Part shown: positions 1 through 5,454 of the stretch, piece by piece
How positions within the stretch are numbered: the first letter of the stretch is position 1
Layout of the letters: every line of letters begins with the position of its first letter
Assembly (NCBI GenBank): GCA_937952155.1
Contig: CALFYH010000078.1
Coordinates: 1-5,963 of the forward strand
Length of the DNA stretch: 5,963 nucleotides
Origin: an uncultured Saprospiraceae bacterium
GTDB lineage: Bacteria > Bacteroidota > Bacteroidia > Chitinophagales > Saprospiraceae
Reading direction: 5' to 3'
The notes under the pieces: model-generated
The model's database searches: none
What the model saw: the letters and a program-made list of their open reading frames with translations, nothing else
What the model was told of the DNA's origin: nothing
Program-made: the position numbers and the translations under genes

Positions 1-237
1 AAGAATAGCAATCAACTAGCAGCCACAGAACAAAAGGCAGACTCACCAGCTGCAAAGCTGCTTACATTGCTAGACAATAGCCAAGACCTATTATTCCAGG
101 GCAAAGATTATATCCAACCCATCAAGATATATCAGGTCAGTCGTATATACAAGCTGGCCAAGATATGTCTGCAGATCATCACACTGATATGGCCATATCT
201 CCGCACCATTATTCCTTTACTCAAAAAAATATTTTAA
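1..237 (+). CDS. C-terminal fragment of an unidentified protein with a hydrophobic tail (5' end outside the window)
   Basis: An open frame runs from base 1 to a TAA at 235-237 with no internal stop, giving the last 78 residues of a protein that starts upstream of the window. The first 35 or so residues are polar and Ala/Gln/Leu-rich. The last 35 are basic and strongly hydrophobic and could form a membrane-associated or transmembrane helix (residues about 52-73, containing ICLQIITLIWPYL, ending in LLKKIF). The stop lies one base before the ATG of the next gene, so the two are probably co-transcribed. In HK97-like phages the large terminase often sits just upstream of the portal, but nothing here resembles a terminase nuclease domain. 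With two small membrane proteins following, a membrane or lysis-related role is possible. I do not recognise the family. Confidence 0.6.
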   Translation, partial: KNSNQLAATEQKADSPAAKLLTLLDNSQDLLFQGKDYIQPIKIYQVSRIYKLAKICLQIITLIWPYLRTIIPLLKKIF

Positions 238-238
238 C

Positions 239-499
239 ATGTCAGATTTTATCGTAGAGCTTTTAGTTCGATTATTTTCCAAGACACCTTGGTTTTTCAA
301 AGTAGTGCAGATCATCAGTGCAGTAGCATTGGTAGTATCAGGATTGCCACAGCTACTTGCGCAGTCTGGTGTCAATATACCTGAAGCGTGGACAGGCACA
401 GTAGCACAGATAGTGAGTATCGCTTCTATGGTAGCGCTATTTCTAGCACAACTCACCACTACTACCAAGGTCAAGGCAGAAGAAAGTCTAAGAGACTAA
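239..499 (+). CDS. small two-TM membrane protein, holin-like
   Basis: This 86-residue protein has two hydrophobic segments, at about residues 20-42 (after FSKTPWFFK) and 53-72 (ending ALFLAQLTT). A short loop containing Gly, Asn, Pro and Trp separates them, and the C-terminal tail is charged. The size and two-helix plan resemble class II holins. They also resemble small proteins of about 80 residues that I recall from Bacteroidota phages, with a Phe-rich N-terminus and an 'AQLTT'-like end, which are usually annotated as hypothetical. ATG at 239 follows the preceding stop by one base and no Shine-Dalgarno is visible. The next gene starts 7 nt after its stop. Coding and membrane location are well supported. 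Holin function is an inference from size and topology, and no endolysin is visible in the window to support it. Confidence 0.75.
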   Translation: MSDFIVELLVRLFSKTPWFFKVVQIISAVALVVSGLPQLLAQSGVNIPEAWTGTVAQIVSIASMVALFLAQLTTTTKVKAEESLRD

Positions 500-506
500 T
501 TAAGAT

Positions 507-830
507 TTGGAAGATATTTCGACCATTGGCATCATTGCGGCTGTAGTCACAGCTGTTACAGGATTCTTGATTGGTAAATCAGGCGTCTTGACTCGTATTT
601 TCGACACACGCATCCGACGTATTGAAAATAATCAACAGAAAGAGAGCAATATGATAGATGATGCCATCAAAGAAAATAAGGAGCTAAGAGATGAAGTAGC
701 AACACTCAGTAAAAAAGTGACAATGCTAGAAAGCCAAATAAAAGAGTATCAGACACACATGTCGCTCATTGTAGAATATCTCAAAAAACTGGATGTAACA
801 GATCCATTCATAGACAAACTCGTCAAGTGA
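507..830 (+). CDS. small membrane-anchored coiled-coil protein
   Basis: This 107-residue protein has one N-terminal TM helix (about residues 6-24, STIGIIAAVVTAVTGFLIG), a basic patch (RIFDTRIRRIE) and a long charged coiled coil (about 38-90). TTG at 507 is chosen as the start because an in-frame TAA lies at 501-503 and the next in-frame TTG would cut away most of the TM helix. The gene ends in a GTGA overlap with the portal start. The plan resembles the DUF2730/Mu gp25 type of head-region proteins and, more loosely, inner-membrane spanins. However, the positive charges just after the helix favour a cytoplasmic coiled coil, which argues against a spanin. I also found no overlapping lipoprotein frame over its 5' part that could be an outer-membrane spanin. 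The function is therefore unknown. Confidence 0.75.
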   Translation: MEDISTIGIIAAVVTAVTGFLIGKSGVLTRIFDTRIRRIENNQQKESNMIDDAIKENKELRDEVATLSKKVTMLESQIKEYQTHMSLIVEYLKKLDVTDPFIDKLVK

Positions 831-2074
831 CAAAAAGAGACACCATACAAAGGCTGTTTGGTATAAAAGAAACCAAAGTAGTATCAAGGTCATCATCAGG
901 CAATGGTAATGGATTTTGGTCTATTTTTGGCAACAATGCCACCACCGTCACAGGTCCGCTTGATGGACTTGGTGTATCTACAGTCTATGCCTGTGTCGAT
1001 ACTATATCTAGGACCATCGCTACACTACCTACTACCATTCGACAGATCAATCCAGATGGTACCAAGGTAGACGCCGTCACACATACACAGTATGACCTAT
1101 GGACCAGAGAGCCAGACTACAATGTCACACCATACAACTTCAAGCGTGATCTGATAGTAGATTTTTTGCTATGGGGAAATGCCTACGCGCTACCTATATC
1201 CAACACACGCGGCCAGATCATCAGATATAAATATATCCAGCCATGGGATATGTATCCGTGGCGTGATGGCAATGGTGATCTATGGTACAACTGTTATGAT
1301 CGCATGTATGCAGGTGTTTATCGCCCATCCGAAGTCATCCACCTGCGAGACATCGGACGTGACGATATAGGATATAGCAAGATCCACCTTCATGCCACTA
1401 CAGTAGGCAAAGAGAAAGCTGCAGCCAAGTTTATCAATACATTCTATACCAACGGAATGTTCCTAGGTGGAGTAGTAGAATATCCAGAGAGTAGCGCACA
1501 GCTCACACCTGAGCAGATCAGCAATCTACGTACACACTTCCGTGATATATATGGTGGTGTAGAAAAAGGCGGACAGATAGGCATCATCACCGGTGGTGGA
1601 CAGCTCAAGCAATTCAAAAACGAAATGCCACTATCCAACGCCCAATATGTAGAGTCATCAGGACTCAACAAAAAAGAGATATGCAGTATCTTCAATGTAC
1701 CACCACCAAAGATAGGATTTACAGAAGGTACACCATACAATAGCTTGGAAGCGCTCAATACCGATTACTGGCAAAATTGTATTCTACCCATCGTCACCAT
1801 GATGGAGCAAGAATTCAATCTAAAAGCGTTCACACCAGGAGAGCGCTGTTATCTCAATCATAATTATGATAATATCCTACTCACCGACACAGCCACAAAA
1901 GGCGACTACTACCAGAAGATGTTCAATATCGGTGTGCTAAATAGAAATGAGATCCGTGACCGTATGGAGCTAAATGCAGTACCATATGGAGATGAGTACT
2001 TCATACAAGGCAATAATATGATTACTGTAGAGAAGGCAGTCAATCAAGAAGCAGCAAAGGAAATTACTAATTAA
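827..2074 (+). CDS. phage portal protein, HK97 family
   Basis: The portal forms the dodecameric ring at the capsid vertex, through which the terminase packages DNA and to which the connector binds. The 415-residue length is normal for the HK97 portal family (Phage_portal, PF04860). Recognisable blocks are LGVSTVYACVDTISRTIATL (about 48-67), FKRDLIVDFLLWGNAYALPI (105-124), the EICSIFNVPPPKIGF clip/stem-region block (284-298), YNSLEALNTDYWQNCILPIV (304-323), and the C-terminal GVLNRNEIRDRM motif (369-380). The start is GTG at 827, overlapping the TGA of the previous gene by 4 nt, with no better upstream start in frame. The last codons and stop (ITN-stop) fall inside an AT-rich direct repeat (2062-2087) that begins the downstream regulatory cassette. 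Leucine is mostly CTA or CTC here, unlike in the capsid gene. Confidence 0.95.
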   Translation: MTKRDTIQRLFGIKETKVVSRSSSGNGNGFWSIFGNNATTVTGPLDGLGVSTVYACVDTISRTIATLPTTIRQINPDGTKVDAVTHTQYDLWTREPDYNVTPYNFKRDLIVDFLLWGNAYALPISNTRGQIIRYKYIQPWDMYPWRDGNGDLWYNCYDRMYAGVYRPSEVIHLRDIGRDDIGYSKIHLHATTVGKEKAAAKFINTFYTNGMFLGGVVEYPESSAQLTPEQISNLRTHFRDIYGGVEKGGQIGIITGGGQLKQFKNEMPLSNAQYVESSGLNKKEICSIFNVPPPKIGFTEGTPYNSLEALNTDYWQNCILPIVTMMEQEFNLKAFTPGERCYLNHNYDNILLTDTATKGDYYQKMFNIGVLNRNEIRDRMELNAVPYGDEYFIQGNNMITVEKAVNQEAAKEITN

Positions 2075-2099
2075 CAATTACTAATTAGTATTTTTTTTT
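2062..2099 (+). repeat. AT-rich direct repeat and hairpin with T9 tract, possible weak terminator (cassette copy 1)
   Basis: AATTACTAATTA occurs twice, at 2062-2073 and 2076-2087. TACTAATT (2065-2072) can pair with AATTAGTA (2083-2090) around a 10-nt loop, and nine T residues follow at 2091-2099. The layout is that of an intrinsic terminator, but the stem is entirely A/T apart from one C-G pair, so termination would be weak. The left arm overlaps the last codons and stop of the portal gene. A related hairpin with the same loop length occupies the same position in cassette copy 2 (4799-4830). This suggests that hairpin and promoter-like dyad move or evolve as a unit. Confidence 0.6.
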
Positions 2100-2102
2100 C
2101 AT

Positions 2103-2152
2103 CGTTACATCCCGTAACATCTACCCATTTATATCAATCCATCTTTGTACTA
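2103..2152 (+). promoter_or_regulatory. dyad plus -7 box, candidate regulated late promoter (copy 1)
   Basis: The 17-mer CGTTACATCCCGTAACA (2103-2119) contains the inverted repeat GTTAC (2104-2108) / GTAAC (2114-2118) with a 5-nt spacer. It is followed by CTACCCAT and then TTTGTACTA (2144-2152). The same block recurs at 4838-4887 with the same 41-nt offset from the first C of the dyad to TTTG, although the sequence between has diverged. Bacteroidota vegetative promoters have TAnnTTTG at -7; here the octamer is CATCTTTG, one mismatch. No TTG is seen at the expected -33 position. If TTTG is the -7 element, the dyad centre lies near -40, a classic position for an activator that contacts RNA polymerase. 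The start of transcription would be near 2151, leaving a leader of about 15 nt before the protease ATG. The promoter role is inferred. Confidence 0.6.
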
Positions 2153-2165
2153 CACAACGCAAAGC

Positions 2166-2798
2166 ATGGACATAGAAAATAGACTCTATCACAAAAGAGT
2201 AGAAAATATAGTGCCACGTGCCATGACCGATGATCAAGGCAAGGAGTATTATGAGTTTGAGCTTTCCAATGAGCTGGCAGATCAGCACCGTACAGTTTTC
2301 CGAATGAATGGTGGCAATATCACAGACTTTAATTCTGATCCTATCGTGACATATGGGCATCCATCATTCGATAGTACTGATCCTGATGATGTGATCGGTA
2401 CTGGTCCAGCATTCTTTCAGGATGGGAAGCTCATAGGCCGATTCTATCCAGAGGAAGGAGACGACAATCCAAAAGCCAAAAAGGTAGTATCCAAGATAAA
2501 GCAAAATATGATACGCTCAGCATCCATAGTAGCCGAGATCGTACAGCATACCCGTGGCGCAAAAGACAAAGGCGAAGATCCTAATCTCGTTTATTTCCGC
2601 AATTGGAATCTACTCATGTGGGGCATCGTCATGAAAGGCTCCAACCCGAAGGCAAAACTCCGCACACAAGCCAGAGCGCTAGAGTTTTACAACTCCGCAG
2701 AGGCACAGGAACAAACACAAGATACAGATACATCACATCTCGCAGCTACAAGCCTACTCACGGAGCAAAGGCTCAGACTATTGAAGATGGATATATAG
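2166..2798 (+). CDS. prohead (capsid maturation) protease, HK97 family, S78 type
   Basis: This is the predicted serine protease that cleaves the N-terminal delta domain of the capsid protein inside the procapsid. ATG 2166 gives 210 residues, normal for the family (Peptidase_S78, PF04586). A TTG seven codons upstream (2145) is also in frame but is rejected because it lies in the conserved TTTGTACTA promoter-like box. The likely catalytic His is H65 in VTYGHPSF and the likely nucleophile is S120 in IRSASIVAEI, in place of the more usual 'SIGF' block. The segment LLMWGIVMKGSNPKAKL (149-165) corresponds to the conserved region near the end of the protease domain. The C-terminal 40 residues are polar (EAQEQTQDTDT) and probably act as a scaffold-binding or self-cleaved tail. 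The position between portal and capsid genes is canonical. Family assignment is firm; the exact catalytic residues are inferred. Confidence 0.9.
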   Translation: MDIENRLYHKRVENIVPRAMTDDQGKEYYEFELSNELADQHRTVFRMNGGNITDFNSDPIVTYGHPSFDSTDPDDVIGTGPAFFQDGKLIGRFYPEEGDDNPKAKKVVSKIKQNMIRSASIVAEIVQHTRGAKDKGEDPNLVYFRNWNLLMWGIVMKGSNPKAKLRTQARALEFYNSAEAQEQTQDTDTSHLAATSLLTEQRLRLLKMDI

Positions 2799-2837
2799 CA
2801 GCTCGGTTGCACCAATCAAACATTATTCACAACACAC

Positions 2838-2856
2838 AAAAAAAACATTCTTAGTA
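2838..2856 (+). promoter_or_regulatory. A-rich leader of the capsid gene (candidate translation enhancer)
   Basis: A run of eight A residues (2838-2845) lies 11 nt before the ATG of the capsid gene, and no Shine-Dalgarno is present. A-rich, unstructured leaders are typical of efficiently translated genes in Bacteroidota, where Shine-Dalgarno sequences are uncommon. The 58-nt gap between protease and capsid genes contains no copy of the dyad/TTTG cassette, so the capsid gene is probably transcribed from the promoter ahead of the protease. The enhancer role is inferred. Confidence 0.3.
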
Positions 2857-4140
2857 ATGAAAACATTAAAGGAATTGCAGAATGAAAGGGCGCAAATAGA
2901 GAGCCGCAATACATTCTTTGCAAACAAAATCAAAAATAACGAGACACTCACCGCTGATGAACTCACAGAGATGCGTGGTTTAACTGCCAAACTTGATGCC
3001 CTAGAGACAGACCTAGCAGACGCCAAAGCAGCTGAAGACGTCGTGAAACGTGCAGCACAAGCGGAGTCAGAAAGATTAGGTCATAGAAGACCAGAGAGAC
3101 CGACCACAGATGAAGAAAAACTCCAGAAGGCATTCTCTATCACTAGAGCATTGCAGATGCAGGCACAAAAAACGCCTTACGCTGGTGCAGAGAAAGAAGC
3201 ACATGAGGAAGGATTGAAAATAGCGAGAGATTGTAATATTCCATCTTCAGGTGGTGTGATGATCCCAGATATGGTATATCGTTCTGATTATGCAACTGCA
3301 CTAGATGCTGGTAATCTTGGTAAGACACAGACCTTATCTACAGCAGAAGGATATAAGCAAGTATTATTTGCAGAGCAATTGGGCGCAACCATGCACACTG
3401 GTCTTGTAGGCATAGCAAAGCTGCCTATTGCAGACATGACCGCAGTAGCTGGCTTTGTTGCAGAAAACGGCAACTTTGGTGCAGTAGCTGCAAATGTGAG
3501 AGCTAAAACGCTTGAGCCAAAAGCAATCTTGGCAAAAACCACAAGCGGATGGTACTTGCAGGCACAAGCTGGTCCCGAAGCAGACAGGATTTTGAGATTG
3601 ACGCTCGATAGAGCAAGAATCAACGCTATCAATGCCAATTTGATCAAAGCCATAGGAGCGGCCGCACCTGTAGGTATGCTTGACGATACTGATGTGACGG
3701 ATGTTACTTCAGCAAATGGTCAGGCTATTACCAGGGCATTGATATTGACCATGCTCAATGCGCCAGCGAGCAACAATGCAGAAGGTACCATGCCAGCATG
3801 GGTGACATCACCTACTATGCGTGCCAAATTAATGGCATTGGCAGTAGATGCAGGATCTGGATTGTTTGAGTGGAACGAAAATATCTTGGACATGTTCAAG
3901 GGTCACAAGGCACACGTCACTACATTCTCACCTATCAACCTTACAAAAGGCTCAGGATCAAACCTGCAATCCATTTTGTTTGGTTACTGGAAAGAATTGC
4001 ACATGGCCACTTGGGGCGTACGTGAGTTGATCGTGGACAAAGCAAGTTCAGATTTAGGTACAGTGACCAAAGAAGTGTCTTTTGCAGATTGGGCTTTGGC
4101 CAATCCTAAAGCTATCGTCAAAGGATATTTCACAGCATAA
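2857..4140 (+). CDS. major capsid protein, HK97 fold, with N-terminal delta domain
   Basis: This is the main shell protein of the icosahedral head. The 427-residue sequence begins with a charged coiled coil (about 1-75), the delta-like scaffolding domain, then a linker rich in Arg/Pro/Glu (76-90). The shell domain begins near NIPSSGGVMIPDMVYRSDY (about 127-145), matching the family's 'GG.liP' entry to the N-arm and E-loop region. Later blocks are PAWVTSPTMRAKLMAL (313-328) and SILFGYWKELHMATWGVREL (372-391), typical of the C-terminal half (Phage_capsid, PF05065). The protease would cut between about residues 90 and 130; the site cannot be fixed by eye. Leucine is chiefly TTG (hand count about 18 TTG, 3 CTA), the reverse of the portal gene (about 2 TTG, 13 CTA). 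This is consistent with strong expression or separate ancestry. A strong terminator follows. Confidence 0.93.
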   Translation: MKTLKELQNERAQIESRNTFFANKIKNNETLTADELTEMRGLTAKLDALETDLADAKAAEDVVKRAAQAESERLGHRRPERPTTDEEKLQKAFSITRALQMQAQKTPYAGAEKEAHEEGLKIARDCNIPSSGGVMIPDMVYRSDYATALDAGNLGKTQTLSTAEGYKQVLFAEQLGATMHTGLVGIAKLPIADMTAVAGFVAENGNFGAVAANVRAKTLEPKAILAKTTSGWYLQAQAGPEADRILRLTLDRARINAINANLIKAIGAAAPVGMLDDTDVTDVTSANGQAITRALILTMLNAPASNNAEGTMPAWVTSPTMRAKLMALAVDAGSGLFEWNENILDMFKGHKAHVTTFSPINLTKGSGSNLQSILFGYWKELHMATWGVRELIVDKASSDLGTVTKEVSFADWALANPKAIVKGYFTA

Positions 4141-4178
4141 GCAGCTTTTCATTATTTTCATACTCAGATCATTTTGTT

Positions 4179-4216
4179 AGAGAGTCGGGTTTCGGGGGAA
4201 TTCCCGACTCTTTTTT
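4179..4216 (+). terminator. intrinsic terminator after the major capsid gene
   Basis: AGAGTCGGG (4181-4189) pairs perfectly with CCCGACTCT (4203-4211) around a 13-nt loop, and the stem can be extended by a G-U and an A-U pair to 4179/4213. Six T residues (4211-4216) follow, so it should act on + strand transcripts. The loop itself contains the palindrome GGGAATTCCC, which could give an alternative shorter stem. It lies 38 nt after the capsid stop and 18 nt before the connector ATG. It is GC-rich in an AT-rich neighbourhood. It should end most transcripts of the protease-capsid unit, with the connector gene fed by read-through or by an unrecognised promoter. Confidence 0.88.
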
Positions 4217-4233
4217 ATAAAATAATACGCACA

Positions 4234-4788
4234 ATGCAATACATAGCAAAAGACAATGCTGGATATACAGAGATCGTCACACCTGCCGATGTGATAGAGC
4301 ACTGCTACCTACCGAGCGATGCATCTACATCGCAGCTCAATGTATGGATCAAGATAGCTCGCAGATGGGTAGAGCGGCATTGCAGTATAGCGCTAGTAGC
4401 CAAGACCGTACAAGTATCGTATAAAGAATTTCCATCATCAGGACTTGGTCCTTTGTTCCTACCACTAGCGACGGAGAGCGCTGCCATCACATCTATGACC
4501 TATCTATCTACAGAAGGAGATACTACCACTATCGAAGCTGACAATATCGTCCTTTGCAATATAGCTACACCACCATACATCACGCCCAAGGTAACCGCAT
4601 GGCCCACATCAGGTAGTAATATCATCATCACCTACACTGCCACACAGCATTATGACTATGATATCTACAAGCCCGCTATCATGATGTTAGTAGCGCATCT
4701 TGCCGAAAATAGGGAGATCGTAGAGAGCAAATTTAGCAACTCACTCACCAATCTACTAGCACCACTCAGAGTGTTTTATCAACCGTAA
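4234..4788 (+). CDS. head-tail connector protein, HK97 gp6-like
   Basis: This is a predicted adaptor that binds under the portal ring and extends the DNA channel. ATG 4234 gives 184 residues. A longer in-frame reading from TTG 4174 is rejected because it would run through the terminator hairpin. The N-terminus has a helical 'ADVIEHCYLPSDASTSQLNVWIKIARRWVERHC' style (about 18-50), typical of gp6-like proteins (Phage_connect_1, PF05135 and relatives). The middle is beta-rich and variable. The C-terminus has the family's helix YKPAIMMLVAHLAENREIV (145-163) followed by LTNLLAPLRVF (171-181). Its place after the capsid gene is canonical. It has no TTTG promoter cassette of its own, so expression probably relies on read-through of the upstream terminator. 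Confidence 0.85.
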   Translation: MQYIAKDNAGYTEIVTPADVIEHCYLPSDASTSQLNVWIKIARRWVERHCSIALVAKTVQVSYKEFPSSGLGPLFLPLATESAAITSMTYLSTEGDTTTIEADNIVLCNIATPPYITPKVTAWPTSGSNIIITYTATQHYDYDIYKPAIMMLVAHLAENREIVESKFSNSLTNLLAPLRVFYQP

Positions 4789-4797
4789 AGCCTTTAC
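4785..4797 (+). repeat. small hairpin at the connector stop codon
   Basis: GTAAAG-C-CTTTAC is a perfect short inverted repeat that begins one base before the TAA of the connector gene, in effect a 5-bp stem with a 3-nt loop. It sits directly in front of the larger AT-rich hairpin (4799-4830). It is too short to be a convincing terminator alone and could simply extend the punctuation structure of cassette copy 2. Confidence 0.35.
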
Positions 4798-4798
4798 A

Positions 4799-4830
4799 AA
4801 TTAGTAATTACGAATTGTAAATTACTAATT
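4799..4830 (+). repeat. AT-rich 11-bp inverted repeat (cassette copy 2)
   Basis: AATTAGTAATT (4799-4809) pairs perfectly with AATTACTAATT (4820-4830) around a 10-nt loop. No T tract follows, unlike the related hairpin at 2062-2099. The arms use the same AATTA(C/G)TAATT unit as copy 1 and likewise stand just upstream of the CGTTACATCCC dyad, 7 nt away here and 12 nt away in copy 1. A role in termination, RNA processing or protein binding is possible, and the sequence alone does not decide between them. Confidence 0.6.
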
Positions 4831-4837
4831 ATCCACA

Positions 4838-4887
4838 CGTTACATCCCGTAACAACTACCCATATCTACATGCCTACATTTGTACTA
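4838..4887 (+). promoter_or_regulatory. dyad plus -7 box, candidate regulated late promoter (copy 2)
   Basis: The 17-mer CGTTACATCCCGTAACA (4838-4854) is identical to that at 2103-2119 and carries the dyad GTTAC (4839-4843) / GTAAC (4849-4853). It is followed by CTACCCAT. TACATTTG (4875-4882) then matches the Bacteroidota -7 consensus TAnnTTTG perfectly and continues as TTTGTACTA, as in copy 1. The spacing from dyad to TTTG is the same as in copy 1. No -33 TTG is seen, which fits a promoter that depends on a factor bound at the dyad. The expected start of transcription is close to 4886, almost on the ATG of the following gene. Confidence 0.65.
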
Positions 4888-5117
4888 TGTACATACATCA
4901 TACACCAGCATCACCAGAAGGCACCATCACGGCAAGTAGCTTGGTACAGCTTGCTTATCTATCGCTAGATGGTAGAGAATTGGTGGTAATCTCTACATTC
5001 AAAAAGAAAAATATCGTAGCTGGTGATAGTATCATGTACATGAAAGTTCTTTACATAGTAAGGTCAGTATTTCATTTCCACAGTCGTACGCAAATCATAG
5101 CAGATGAAGCAAAGTAG
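4887..5117 (+). CDS. small protein of unknown function between connector and head-closure genes
   Basis: This is a 76-residue open frame with a Pro-containing N-terminus (HHTPASPEGT) and a central segment LSLDGRELVVISTFKKKNIV, which could form two beta strands around a basic turn. The C-terminal half contains MYMKVLYIVRSVFHFH. I do not recognise a family. It lies between the gp6-like and head-closure genes, where HK97-like phages often carry a small head-tail joining or decoration protein. It overlaps the next gene by 14 nt. The ATG at 4887 is only 4 nt after the TTTG of the promoter-like box, so translation would be leaderless or begin at a later TTG, GTG or ATG (ATG 5031 or 5037, or TTG/GTG near 4980). 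The existence of the gene is likely; the start is uncertain. Confidence 0.55.
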   Translation: MYIHHTPASPEGTITASSLVQLAYLSLDGRELVVISTFKKKNIVAGDSIMYMKVLYIVRSVFHFHSRTQIIADEAK

Positions 5118-5454
5118 GCAGCTCGAAGGACATATCCGCATCGCTGACCTACGTCATCGTATAGTGATAAAGCGTATCGTATCCAGCTCGGCCAATGTGC
5201 TCGGACATAAGACACATACCACATCGGCCACCACGGTACAGGCTCGCATACGACAGCCTAGACAGATGGACGAAAGCACATTGGTGGACAAAGAGACACA
5301 AGTGCAGACACCTGAGATCGTGATCAGGTATATATCACCACTTACGATAACAGACTGGATAGAATACGACGGCAAGAAGTACGATATCATCAGCATCGAT
5401 GATACCAGGTATCCGAATAGATTTCTCATCATCAAAGCCAAAGCAGTAGTATGA
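5104..5454 (+). CDS. head-closure / head-tail adaptor protein, SPP1 gp16 type
   Basis: This is a predicted stopper protein that docks below the gp6-like connector and closes the filled head. The 116 residues fit the Phage_H_T_join family (PF05521). An N-terminal LRHRIVIKR strand (16-24) is followed by a loop with Gly and Thr (SSANVLGHKTHTTSATTVQARI). TPEIVIRYISPLTITDWIEY (69-88) comes next, then YDIISIDDTRYPNRFLIIKA (93-112), the usual C-terminal beta pair. The start at 5104 overlaps the unknown gene upstream by 14 nt. The end overlaps the next gene by ATGA, so translational coupling is likely. Confidence 0.85.
   Translation: MKQSRQLEGHIRIADLRHRIVIKRIVSSSANVLGHKTHTTSATTVQARIRQPRQMDESTLVDKETQVQTPEIVIRYISPLTITDWIEYDGKKYDIISIDDTRYPNRFLIIKAKAVV

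Noticed and set aside
1444..1758. Antisense open frame inside the portal gene, and other antisense frames at 217-474, 3288-3653, 5154-5468 and 5465-5686
   Set aside because: They lie opposite well-supported genes, overlap them completely or almost so, and show no recognisable domain. They are by-products of low stop-codon frequency on the opposite strand.
2145..2165. In-frame TTG start seven codons upstream of the protease ATG
   Set aside because: The TTG is part of the conserved TTTGTACTA box shared with 4879-4887, and the ATG at 2166 gives a normal-length protease.
2603..2854. Overlapping + strand reading frame across the protease gene end and the capsid leader
   Set aside because: Its composition is that of a frame-shifted shadow (many His, Arg and Gln, no recognisable fold) and the protease frame explains the conservation.
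4169..4176. TCATTTTG as a -7 promoter box for the connector gene
   Set aside because: It has one mismatch to TAnnTTTG and no -33 TTG or dyad, and a transcript from it would immediately meet the terminator.
4174..4233. In-frame TTG start extending the connector protein by 20 residues
   Set aside because: The extension would translate through the terminator hairpin and adds residues not expected in gp6-like proteins. ATG 4234 is preferred.
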